NCBI GenBank assembly: GCA_900754175.1 | Contig: CAAEBS010000035.1 | Location: forward strand, 1-12,659 | Length of the DNA: 12,659 nucleotides | DNA from: Clostridia bacterium | GTDB taxonomy: Bacteria > Bacillota > Clostridia > Oscillospirales > CAG-272 | Direction: 5' to 3' | In this document: positions 6,839 to 12,622 of the stretch, piece by piece | How the letters are laid out: every line of letters begins with the position of its first letter | How positions within the stretch are numbered: position 1 is the stretch's first letter | Position numbers and translations under genes: made by a program | The notes under the pieces: model-generated | Database searches by the model: none | What the model was told of the DNA's origin: nothing | Seen by the model: only the letters and a program-made list of their open reading frames with translations

Positions 6839-7498
6839 ATCCACCCCACCAGTGTTATTCATTCTGCCATGCCAGCTTTTCCGGGTAAAGGAAACCTCCA
6901 GGCGGTATTCTTCGTGATATGCTAATTCAAAATATTCCCGGTAGCAGTCGGGAATGGCGATGGGATGCACGGTCTCCCCGGCGCCGCTCCAGGTCGGGCT
7001 GTATTTCAGGACCAGCTCTTCGCTTGCGCCGGCGATCTTATCCTCAAAGGGGAGCCAATCCATGCAGAGAATCAGAAAATATCCGCCGGGCTTCAGCATA
7101 TCGGAAAGCAGAGGCGCCATCCGGGCGTGGTCGAAATACCAGAAGCACTGGCAGGCGGTGATCCCGTCAAAGGTACCGGCGGGGAAATCTATGGCTTCGG
7201 CGGGGGAAACGAGGTAGTCGATGTTCATCCCCTGCGACAGGATTTTTGCCTGTTCGATCTGATTTTCCGAGATGTCGGTCCCGGTCCACCTGGCTCCGTA
7301 GCGTGCCATATTCCGGGGCAGAACGCCGGTTCCGGTGCCGAGGTCAAGGACACGCTGACCGGACCGGCACAGTCCACGCCGGAGAATGTGGTCGTAGAAG
7401 ATCTGCGGATAGATATCCCGGTATCTGGCGTAGTCCTTTGAGGTTCGACCGAAGTCAAAGGCTTTTCCGCCGTCTATATTTTTGTCGGTTATATTCAT
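6821..7498 (-). CDS. Class I SAM-dependent methyltransferase, C-terminally truncated by repeat copy B
   Basis: A 225-residue methyltransferase of the UbiE/COQ5-like Rossmann type; substrate unknown. Seen directly: motif I VLDLGTGTGVLPRNM (50-64), acidic TGTDIS (73-77), EAIDFPAGTFD (101-111), and LKPGGYFLIL (135-144). I chose the ATG at 7498-7496 because AAAGGAG (7510-7504) is 5 nt upstream; the frame upstream lies over the Nudix gene. The usual end of this family, from memory, continues after FTRxSWxGR with a GIGASL-type segment and about 40 more residues. Here SFTRKSWHGRM (203-213) is followed by only twelve unrelated codons, and the stop lies inside the repeat hairpin. It may be inactive or altered. 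It starts 13 nt after the Nudix stop, so it is co-transcribed with it. Confidence 0.8.
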   Translation of the reverse strand: MNITDKNIDGGKAFDFGRTSKDYARYRDIYPQIFYDHILRRGLCRSGQRVLDLGTGTGVLPRNMARYGARWTGTDISENQIEQAKILSQGMNIDYLVSPAEAIDFPAGTFDGITACQCFWYFDHARMAPLLSDMLKPGGYFLILCMDWLPFEDKIAGASEELVLKYSPTWSGAGETVHPIAIPDCYREYFELAYHEEYRLEVSFTRKSWHGRMNNTGGVDRGKLF

Positions 7499-7511
7499 AT
7501 TTTCTCCTTTT

Positions 7512-8132
7512 TCAGTCAAAACGTGTGACCCAGTGCTCTGCGTGGTATGCCTGAAAGCACATACGGATCTGCTCCTCGTTACATTTTTCCACGGCAAGCG
7601 GGGGCAATTCGTCCTCCGCAAAATATCCGGTGCCAAGCGTTTCGATGTTTTCACGGAACGCCCCGCCAAGCTCCTCGCAGAGGTAAAAAATCTTCACGAC
7701 ACCGTAGACATAGGGCGGGGGATTGTGGGCGTCCCGGTTCTGCACGGCGATCACCGAGCGGACGGCGATTTCCCGCCCGGCTTCTTCCCGGGCTTCCTTG
7801 ACCGTGTTTTCCACCGGCGACAGCGTGACCTCGCACCACCCGCCGGGGAGCGCCCAGCGCCTGTCGGATTCCTGCACCAGCAGGATCTTTCCGTCGTGAA
7901 AGATTGCCGCACGGGTGTCGATTTTCGGCGTCTGGTAACCGTAATCGGCGCAGAAAAGAGACTTTATTTTCTCCGGAGAAAGCTCCGATTTCATTCCGAG
8001 AAGCCCTGCGGCAATCTCCCGGATGCGTTCGTAGCGCTCCCGGTCGTAAACGTCCTTGCCGTAATAAAGCCCCGCCTGCGCAAGGCTTTGCAGCTCGATT
8101 GCATATTCCACCAGCCTGTCCCGATCGTTCAT
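7512..8132 (-). CDS. Nudix hydrolase with N-terminal helical domain
   Basis: A 206-residue protein. The N-terminal part (about 1-62, MNDRDRLVEYAIELQSLAQA onward) resembles the Nudix_N domain of Bacillus CDP-choline/ADP-ribose-type pyrophosphatases. The Nudix fold follows, with RAAIFHDGKILLVQESDRRW (74-93) and the Nudix box from G98 to G119. It probably cleaves a nucleoside diphosphate linked to another group; the substrate is not readable. The box keeps E113, E116 and E117 (KEAREEAG), which bind metal, but has L104 where the classical box has Glu and K112 where it has Arg. Relatives of this subfamily also deviate there, as far as I recall. ATG at 8132-8130 with AAGGAGG (8144-8138) 5 nt upstream. 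First gene of a two-gene minus-strand operon with the methyltransferase. Confidence 0.85.
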   Translation of the reverse strand: MNDRDRLVEYAIELQSLAQAGLYYGKDVYDRERYERIREIAAGLLGMKSELSPEKIKSLFCADYGYQTPKIDTRAAIFHDGKILLVQESDRRWALPGGWCEVTLSPVENTVKEAREEAGREIAVRSVIAVQNRDAHNPPPYVYGVVKIFYLCEELGGAFRENIETLGTGYFAEDELPPLAVEKCNEEQIRMCFQAYHAEHWVTRFD

Positions 8133-8165
8133 AAAATCCTCCTTCGCTTTTCCTGTTCTATCCGT

Positions 8166-8195
8166 ATTATAACACGGATTTCCGAGTTCCGTCAA
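8166..8195 (-). promoter_or_regulatory. Promoter for the Nudix-methyltransferase pair
   Basis: On the minus strand TTGACG (8195-8190), an 18-nt spacer and a perfect TATAAT (8171-8166), 33 nt before the Nudix start codon. Its -35 faces the -35 of the acetyltransferase promoter 38 nt away. Confidence 0.72.
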
Positions 8196-8233
8196 GGGAC
8201 GGGAAGAAAAAACGGAAATTTTTGTTCAAACGC

Positions 8234-8261
8234 TTGACATCGGCGGAAAATCAGGTATAAT
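8234..8261 (+). promoter_or_regulatory. Consensus promoter for the O-acetyltransferase
   Basis: Perfect TTGACA (8234-8239) and perfect TATAAT (8256-8261) with a 16-nt spacer. The in-frame ATG at 8260 lies inside the -10, which supports the later start at 8296. Confidence 0.8.
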
Positions 8262-8295
8262 GAAAGCGATTCATCCACAAACAGGAGGCTTGAAA

Positions 8296-8943
8296 ATGAG
8301 AGAAGAAGAAAAGATCAAAGCGGGGATTCTGTTCTGCCCGGGAGATGAGAAACTGCGGGCGATGAAGCTGAAAACGCACAAGCTGAACGTCGATTACAAT
8401 CGCACGTACGAGGACGAAAGCGAAAAGCGTGCCGCCATTCTTGCCGGAATGCTCGGGGAATTCGGCGAGGGCGGTTTCATTCAGGGACCGATCGCCTTTC
8501 ATTACGGCGTCCATACGAAGATCGGCAAGCGTTTCTTCGGCAATTTCAACCTGACGATTCAGGACGATGCGGAGGTCACGATCGGGGACGACTGCAATTT
8601 CGGTCCGAACGTTACCATCGTCACACCGATTCACCCCATGCTGGCGGATGAGCGCCGGGAGATGCTGACAGCGGACGGGAGCCGGAAGCGCCTTTGCTAT
8701 GCAAAGCCGGTTCACATCGGCAACGATTGCTGGTTTGGCGCCTCGGTCACAGTCTGCCCCGGCGTGACGATCGGCGACAACTGCGTGATCGGCGCCGGGA
8801 GCGTGGTGACGAGGGATATTCCGGCGAACAGCTTTGCGGCAGGCGTGCCGTGCCGGGTCATCCGGACGCTCACCGAGGCGGACAGCATGGTTCATAAGCC
8901 GGAGATCCTGGCGGACAACCGTGTGGCAGACGACAGGGATTGA
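8296..8943 (+). CDS. Left-handed beta-helix O-acetyltransferase (maltose/galactoside type)
   Basis: A 215-residue acetyl-CoA-dependent sugar O-acetyltransferase of the LacA/Maa/NodL family; cytosolic, probably a homotrimer. Seen directly: an N-terminal helical region (1-55) with LDYN-like NVDYNRTYED; FHYGVHTKIGKRFFGNFNLT (68-87); isoleucine-patch hexapeptide turns through 88-180; catalytic H113 in VTPIHPM (109-115); then IGNDCWFGASVTVCPGVTIG (141-160) and AAGVPCRVIR (181-190). The length is slightly above the usual 185-205 because of a C-terminal extension and a larger loop at 116-136. ATG 8296 is 7 nt after AGGAGG (8283-8288). It is single-gene, with its own promoter. The exact acceptor sugar cannot be read from sequence. 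Family sure, specificity open. Confidence 0.9.
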   Translation: MREEEKIKAGILFCPGDEKLRAMKLKTHKLNVDYNRTYEDESEKRAAILAGMLGEFGEGGFIQGPIAFHYGVHTKIGKRFFGNFNLTIQDDAEVTIGDDCNFGPNVTIVTPIHPMLADERREMLTADGSRKRLCYAKPVHIGNDCWFGASVTVCPGVTIGDNCVIGAGSVVTRDIPANSFAAGVPCRVIRTLTEADSMVHKPEILADNRVADDRD

Positions 8944-8955
8944 ACGTAGAAAACG

Positions 8956-8990
8956 GTCTGCCGCCGGATGAAAAACACACTCCGGCAGAC
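8956..8990 (+). other. Inverted repeat after the acetyltransferase
   Basis: GTCTGCCG (8956-8963) pairs perfectly with CGGCAGAC (8983-8990) across a 19-nt loop, starting 12 nt after the stop. The nearest T-run (TTTTT, from about 9002) is 12 nt downstream, so it is a doubtful terminator. The rest up to 9065 shows nothing I can name. Confidence 0.35.
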
Positions 8991-9065
8991 ATGGAAGCCA
9001 CTTTTTCTTTGCAAAAATCTTACGCAAAGGGCGTTTTTCTGCCTGATTTTTGTACGCTTTTCCTC

Positions 9066-9094
9066 TTGCTTTTCGGGCGGATCTGTGGTACAAT
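9066..9094 (+). promoter_or_regulatory. Promoter for the MATE transporter leader
   Basis: TTGCTT (9066-9071), 17-nt spacer, TACAAT (9089-9094). It implies a transcript start near 9101 and a leader of about 170 nt before the ATG at 9271, long enough for the folded elements described next. Confidence 0.6.
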
Positions 9095-9134
9095 AAAGTA
9101 CGGTTTGAATACCAAAATCAATAAATTCGCTTAG

Positions 9135-9200
9135 GACACGATACACGGGCGCACGCCCGGATACGACACGGAGTTGCGAGCTTTGGCGTGTATCGTTGTC
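9135..9200 (+). promoter_or_regulatory. Structured leader RNA upstream of MATE pump, candidate riboswitch aptamer (possibly guanidine-IV/mepA)
   Basis: A closing stem pairs GACACGATACAC (9135-9146) with GTGTATCGTTGTC (9188-9200): 12 base pairs with one bulged T. It encloses hairpin GGGCG-CA-CGCCC (9147-9158) and a weaker hairpin GAGTT-GCG-AGCTT (9171-9183). The loop bases CGCA (9150-9153) and TGCG (9175-9178) are complementary and could form a kissing contact. An intrinsic terminator follows 10 nt later. Known: MATE genes of the mepA type in Clostridia are regulated by guanidine-IV riboswitches, described as two hairpins with a loop-loop contact. I cannot confirm the consensus from memory, so the class is an inference; a structured attenuating leader is well supported. 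Confidence 0.6.
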
Positions 9201-9210
9201 TTGTTTCAGG

Positions 9211-9243
9211 GACGGTCGGGCTCAGGCTCGGCTGTCTTTTTTT
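9211..9243 (+). terminator. Leader terminator (attenuator) before the MATE gene
   Basis: GACGGTCGGGC (9211-9221), loop TCAG, GCTCGGCTGTC (9226-9236): 11 continuous pairs, three of them G-T, followed by seven Ts (9237-9243). It stands 27 nt before the start codon and after the promoter, so it must be regulated or leaky. This is the expression platform expected of a riboswitch. Confidence 0.8.
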
Positions 9244-9270
9244 CGTGGACGGGGCGGGGAGGTTTTGAAA

Positions 9271-10713
9271 ATGGAAAAAACAAATGGTTCGGCGGCGCTG
9301 GAGACCGGAAAGCTTGGGGGGCTGATGCGGAAATATTCGATCCCCTGCATTATTTCCTTGCTGGTGGGCGCCCTTTATAACATTGTGGACCAGATCTTTA
9401 TTGCCAACGCCGACTATCTCGGCTCGGTGGGGAATGCCGCCAATTCGGTGGTGTTTCCTCTGACGGTGATCGCACTTGCCGTTGCCACCATGATCGGGGA
9501 CGGTTGCTGTGCTTACGTCAGTATCAGCCTTGGCGCAAGGGAGGAAGAAAAGGCAAGTCGCAGCGTAGGAAATGCGGTGTTGCTGACAGTGACCTCCGGG
9601 GTGTTGCTGATGCTGATCTACCTGATCTTCCGGGATCCGATTCTGACGGCTTTCGGCGGGAAGGTGAACGGTGAGACGTTTGCCATGGCGAAGGAATATT
9701 TCTTCTGGATTACGTTGGGAATTCCGTTTTATATGTTCGGGCAGGCGATGAACCCCGTGATCCGTTCGGACGGCAGTCCGGAATTTGCCATGGCGTCCCT
9801 GCTTGCGGGGGCGATCTGCAATCTGATCCTTGATCCGGTCTTTATTTTCGGGTTTCACATGGGCATGACGGGGGCGGCGGTCGCTACGGTGATCGGGCAG
9901 GTGGTATCGGCAGTCATGGCGCTGATCTATCTTTTCCGGATGAAGTCGGTAAAGCTTGGGCGGCATAGTTTTGCCTGGAGTAAAAAATTGATTGCGAAGA
10001 TCCTGCCGCTGGGTATGAGCAGCTTTTTGGCGCAGATATCCATTGTATTTTCCATGGCTGCGGTGCTCAATATGTGCCGGAAGTACGGAGCGCTGGACCC
10101 GATATTCGGGCTGGAAGAATATGCGCATATCCCAACTGCCGTGGTGGGGATCGTTATGAAGTTCTTTCAGATCGTCATTTCGATAGCCATCGGGCTTTCG
10201 GCAGGCTGTATTCCGATCGTCGGCTACAACATCGGAGCGGGGCGGCGTGACCGGGCTTGCGGGCTGATGAAAAGGATGCTGATCGCAGAAGCGCTGATCG
10301 GGCTTGCGGCGCTGATTCTTTTTGAGTGCTTTCCGCAACCGCTGATCCGCATTTTCGGGGCGGGACAGGAAAGCCGGTACTATACCGAATTTGCCGTCCG
10401 GTGCACCCGGTGGTTCCTCGGCGGGATCGTGCTGTCCTGTGTGAACAAGGGGACTTTTATTTATCTTCAGGCGCTTGGCAAAGCGTGGGCGTCCACGGCG
10501 TTGTCCATGCTCCGGGAGGTCGTATTCGGCGTGGGGCTGGTGCTGTTGCTTCCGGTCTGGTTCGGGCTTGACGGGATTCTGTACTTTATGGTAATTGCGG
10601 ACGTGCTGACCTTTGCGGTGTCGCTTTCCGTGATTTTACGGACCATGCGGGAGCTGAACGGGGACACGGCGGGAAAAAATGAAAAAAAGCTTGACAAACG
10701 CCGGCAGGTGTGA
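9271..10713 (+). CDS. MATE family multidrug efflux transporter (MepA-like)
   Basis: A 480-residue inner-membrane antiporter with about twelve helices, exporting cationic drugs or similar compounds by Na+ or H+ exchange. Seen directly: the N-terminal MATE signature LMRKYSIPCIISLLVGALYN (18-37) with IVDQIFI (38-44), VFPLTVIALAVATMIGDG (61-78), AYVSISLGAREE (81-92), a middle MNPVIRSDGSPEFAM segment and the second-half repeat GCIPIVGYNIGAGRRDRA. I chose ATG 9271 because GGAGG (9258-9262) is 8 nt upstream; the frame upstream runs through the terminator. The cytosolic tail is short and lysine-rich and its last codons contain the pnuC promoter. Regulation: preceded by a folded leader and a strong terminator, so expression is probably ligand-controlled. 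If the leader is guanidine-IV, guanidinium or a related cation would be the cue. Confidence 0.93.
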   Translation: MEKTNGSAALETGKLGGLMRKYSIPCIISLLVGALYNIVDQIFIANADYLGSVGNAANSVVFPLTVIALAVATMIGDGCCAYVSISLGAREEEKASRSVGNAVLLTVTSGVLLMLIYLIFRDPILTAFGGKVNGETFAMAKEYFFWITLGIPFYMFGQAMNPVIRSDGSPEFAMASLLAGAICNLILDPVFIFGFHMGMTGAAVATVIGQVVSAVMALIYLFRMKSVKLGRHSFAWSKKLIAKILPLGMSSFLAQISIVFSMAAVLNMCRKYGALDPIFGLEEYAHIPTAVVGIVMKFFQIVISIAIGLSAGCIPIVGYNIGAGRRDRACGLMKRMLIAEALIGLAALILFECFPQPLIRIFGAGQESRYYTEFAVRCTRWFLGGIVLSCVNKGTFIYLQALGKAWASTALSMLREVVFGVGLVLLLPVWFGLDGILYFMVIADVLTFAVSLSVILRTMRELNGDTAGKNEKKLDKRRQV

Positions 10714-10719
10714 TATACT
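10691..10719 (+). promoter_or_regulatory. Promoter for pnuC, inside the end of the MATE gene
   Basis: Perfect TTGACA (10691-10696), 17-nt spacer, TATACT (10714-10719). It overlaps the last codons and stop (10711-10713) of the MATE gene, giving pnuC its own transcript starting near 10726 with a leader of about 106 nt. Confidence 0.75.
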
Positions 10720-10739
10720 GCTGGAAAATTGATAGAAGA

Positions 10740-10771
10740 TTCTGCCACCGGGTAGAAGATGCTCAGGCATC
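10740..10771 (+). promoter_or_regulatory. pnuC leader hairpins, candidate riboswitch aptamer with antiterminator
   Basis: Hairpin 1: TTCTGCC (10740-10746), loop ACCG, GGTAGAA (10751-10757), seven pairs with one G-T. Hairpin 2 follows at once: GATGC (10758-10762), loop TCAG, GCATC (10767-10771), five perfect pairs. Its 3' part, CAGGCATC (10764-10771), is also the start of the terminator's 5' arm, so hairpin 2 and the terminator cannot coexist. TAGAAGAT occurs twice (10733-10740 and 10753-10760). CACC in the hairpin 1 loop region could pair with GGTG (10809-10812). I do not recognise a known riboswitch class. Given the downstream gene, an NAD-related ligand is a reasonable guess only. Confidence 0.6.
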
Positions 10772-10822
10772 CGGCGCACATCGTTAGGTCTTGGAAGATG
10801 TGCGGACGGGTGCCTGTTTTTT
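10764..10822 (+). terminator. Long leader terminator directly before the pnuC ribosome site
   Basis: CAGGCATCCG (10764-10773) pairs with CGGGTGCCTG (10807-10816) with one G-T pair. Inside it GCACATC (10776-10782) pairs with GATGTGC (10797-10803). Six Ts follow (10817-10822), and the ribosome site GGAGG starts at the next base. Lying after the promoter and before the start codon, it works as an attenuator, not as the end of a gene. It may also help terminate MATE transcripts. Confidence 0.8.
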
Positions 10823-10831
10823 GGAGGAAGC

Positions 10832-11557
10832 ATGAAAAAAAACGCAAAAAAGAAATCCGGATACTTCACGCACGGGGAGATCGCTCTCTGGTGTCTTTCG
10901 GTCACCCTGATTCTTGTGTCGTTTATTTTGTTTGACCGGGAGAAATACATGACCCTTATCGCCTCGCTTATCGGGGTAACGTCGCTGATTTTCAACGCCA
11001 AAGGAAACCCCATAGGTCAGGCGCTTACCGTGGTGTTCAGCGTGCTTTACGGGATCATTTCCTTTCGCTTTGCCTATTACGGCGAAATGATTACCTATCT
11101 CGGCATGACGATGCCCATGGCGATCGTGGCGCTGGTGGCGTGGCTCCGGCACCCTTACCGGGGCAGGCGTGCGGAGGTGGAGATCAACCGGTTGCGGGGC
11201 GGGGAGATCGTGTTCATGCTTCTGCTGACGGCGGCGGTGACCTTTGTCTTTTATTTTATTCTGCGTGCCTTCCACACGGCAAATCTTTTTCCCAGCACGA
11301 TATCGGTCATGACAAGTTTTCTGGCGGTGTATCTTACTTTCCGCAGGAGTGCGTTTTACGCCGTTGCCTATGCGGCGAACGACGTGGTTCTGATCGTACT
11401 GTGGACAATGGCGGCGACGCTGGATTTCACCTGCATTTCGGTGATCGTTTGTTTTGCCATGTTTCTGCTCAACGACGTTTACGGCTTTGTCAGCTGGTCG
11501 GGAATGAAAAAGCGGCAGGCGGCGGACCGGGAACGAGTTTCGGAAAAAGCATTGTAA
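10832..11557 (+). CDS. pnuC: Nicotinamide riboside transporter PnuC
   Basis: A 241-residue membrane protein that takes up nicotinamide riboside for NAD synthesis by facilitated diffusion, with trapping by phosphorylation. Seen directly: a basic cytosolic N-terminus (1-12), about seven helices, FNAKGNPIGQALTVVFSVLYG (54-74), YLTFRRSAFYAVAYAANDVV (167-186) leading into LIVLW, and LNDVYGFVSW (213-222) near the end. These are PnuC hallmarks, including the substrate-stacking tryptophan and asparagine positions. The ATG at 10832 has GGAGG (10823-10827) only 4 nt upstream, a tight spacing that places the ribosome site against the terminator T-run. Control appears to be through the folded leader. No nadR-like kinase gene is nearby. 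The stop overlaps the next promoter. Confidence 0.92.
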   Translation: MKKNAKKKSGYFTHGEIALWCLSVTLILVSFILFDREKYMTLIASLIGVTSLIFNAKGNPIGQALTVVFSVLYGIISFRFAYYGEMITYLGMTMPMAIVALVAWLRHPYRGRRAEVEINRLRGGEIVFMLLLTAAVTFVFYFILRAFHTANLFPSTISVMTSFLAVYLTFRRSAFYAVAYAANDVVLIVLWTMAATLDFTCISVIVCFAMFLLNDVYGFVSWSGMKKRQAADRERVSEKAL

Positions 11558-11580
11558 TTCCCGGCGGGATGTGATATAAT
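11552..11580 (+). promoter_or_regulatory. Promoter for the PPOX-csoR pair
   Basis: TTGTAA (11552-11557, containing the pnuC stop), 17-nt spacer, perfect TATAAT (11575-11580). The start codon of the next gene is 32 nt downstream. Confidence 0.65.
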
Positions 11581-11611
11581 AAGGTCTGTAAAACGATGGC
11601 GGAGGTGTCGT

Positions 11612-12100
11612 ATGCGCAGGCGTGACAGGGAAGTGACCGATTTTGAGAAGATCCGGGAGATCATAGAGGGATGCGACACGATCCGCATAGGACTGGCGGA
11701 CGGTGCGTACCCGTATATCGTGCCGCTGAGCTTTGGCTATGAGATCGACGGCGGGCAGATCGTTTTTTACGTGCACGGTGCCAGGGTTGGGAGAAAAGCG
11801 GAGTTGATGCAGAAGAACCGTGTCTGCTCCTTTGAAATGGACTGTGGGCACCGGCTGGAGATCATTCCCGAGGCAGGGGATGTGACGATGCGCTATCGGT
11901 GTCTGATGGGGACGGCGGACATAGAGCTTTTGGATGACCTTGAGGAAAAGCGGCGGACGATGGACGTCATGATGGCTCGGGATGTTCTTACCCGGGATAT
12001 GGAATACGATGTGGAGAAGCTGAAGCACACGCTGATTGCCCGGTTGGTCGTGACGGGGTATACGGGGAAGATCAATCTGCCGGGCGGCAATGCGGACTGA
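11612..12100 (+). CDS. Pyridoxamine 5'-phosphate oxidase family flavoprotein (NimA-like)
   Basis: A 162-residue FMN-binding split-barrel protein. The N-terminus MRRRDREVTDFEKIREII (1-18), then IRIGLADGAYPYIVPLSFGY (24-43), FYVHGARVGRKAELMQKN (52-69) and the late YRCLMGTADIELLDD match the large group annotated as pyridoxamine 5'-phosphate oxidase family or 5-nitroimidazole reductase (NimA-like). Members reduce or oxidise small molecules with FMN or bind F420/haem; the substrate cannot be read here. ATG 11612 has GGAGGTG (11601-11607) 4-5 nt upstream. It is followed after 29 nt by the CsoR-family regulator, so the two may be co-transcribed; this hints at a redox or electrophile-response setting, which is inference only. 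Confidence 0.87.
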   Translation: MRRRDREVTDFEKIREIIEGCDTIRIGLADGAYPYIVPLSFGYEIDGGQIVFYVHGARVGRKAELMQKNRVCSFEMDCGHRLEIIPEAGDVTMRYRCLMGTADIELLDDLEEKRRTMDVMMARDVLTRDMEYDVEKLKHTLIARLVVTGYTGKINLPGGNAD

Positions 12101-12129
12101 AAAATGCTTGAAAAAGTGAGGATACGGAA

Positions 12130-12405
12130 ATGAAAAAGTGTATGGATGCGGAAAATCTGCATCGGCGGCTGAAAAAGATTATCGGGCAGGTGCAGGCAAT
12201 CGACCGGATGGTGGACGAGGACGTGCCGTGCGAGGAGATTCTGGCGCAGATCAATGCCGCCAAGTCTGCCCTTCATGGGTGCGGAAAAGTCGTATTGGAG
12301 GGGCATATCCGCCACTGCATCCGGGACGGGATCGAAAACGGAGATGCGGACAAGACGCTGGAGGATTTCACCAAGGCAGTGGAGCGCTTTGCCAATATGA
12401 GCTGA
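12130..12405 (+). CDS. CsoR/RcnR/FrmR-family metal-sensing repressor
   Basis: A 91-residue all-helical DUF156 (CsoR/RcnR/FrmR) repressor that binds operator DNA as a tetramer and releases it when a metal, persulfide or aldehyde binds. Seen directly: LHRRLKKIIGQVQAIDRMV (10-28), the first ligand C34 in DVPCEEIL, QINAAKSAL (40-48), and H59 and C63 in GHIRHCI. This Cys-His-Cys pattern matches Cu(I)-sensing CsoR, but I would not exclude another inducer, since extra cysteines are present at 4 and 51. ATG 12130 has GTGAGGA (12116-12122) 7 nt upstream. No copper ATPase or copZ follows in the window; repeat copy C begins 15 nt after the stop. I found no obvious CsoR operator in the gap upstream. Confidence 0.9.
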   Translation: MKKCMDAENLHRRLKKIIGQVQAIDRMVDEDVPCEEILAQINAAKSALHGCGKVVLEGHIRHCIRDGIENGDADKTLEDFTKAVERFANMS

Positions 12406-12420
12406 TGTGGGGGGAGAAGC

Positions 12421-12622
12421 CGGGAAAAACTTTTCTGGAGAAAAGTTTTCCCCGGACCCCTTTCAAAAGACTTGGAACAAGGGGTAGGGTGGACGCTGAC
12501 CCGGGTTTTTACCGTTTCGGGGGTTTAGCACAGGGTTTGTGCGCTTGACGATTGGAGATCCCGACCTACGGTCGCCCTCCGGGTTCGACTCCGGGCTTTC
12601 GCCCTCCGCTCAGGATGACACG
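12421..12622 (+). repeat. Dispersed ~200-bp repeat, copy C
   Basis: Direct copy of 6131-6334: hairpin arms 12422-12436 and 12439-12453 (one mismatch), ACCCCTTTCAAAAGACTT, AAGGGGTAGGG, a diverged centre, then the conserved GATCCCGACCTACGGTC (12558-12574) through GCTCAGGATGACAC. It starts 15 nt after the CsoR-family stop. The remaining bases to 12659 show nothing I can name. Confidence 0.9.

Noticed and set aside
8190..8239. Inverted repeat CGTCAAG / CTTGACA as an operator shared by the divergent genes
   Set aside because: It is explained by the two opposed -35 hexamers; no extra symmetry extends beyond them.
8956..9010. Intrinsic terminator for the acetyltransferase gene
   Set aside because: The 8-bp stem has a 19-nt loop and the T-run lies 12 nt beyond it, too far for a standard terminator. 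Kept only as an inverted repeat.
9101..9270. T-box leader for the MATE gene
   Set aside because: There is no specifier stem or T-box sequence (TGGNACCGCG-like), and the downstream gene is not amino-acid related.
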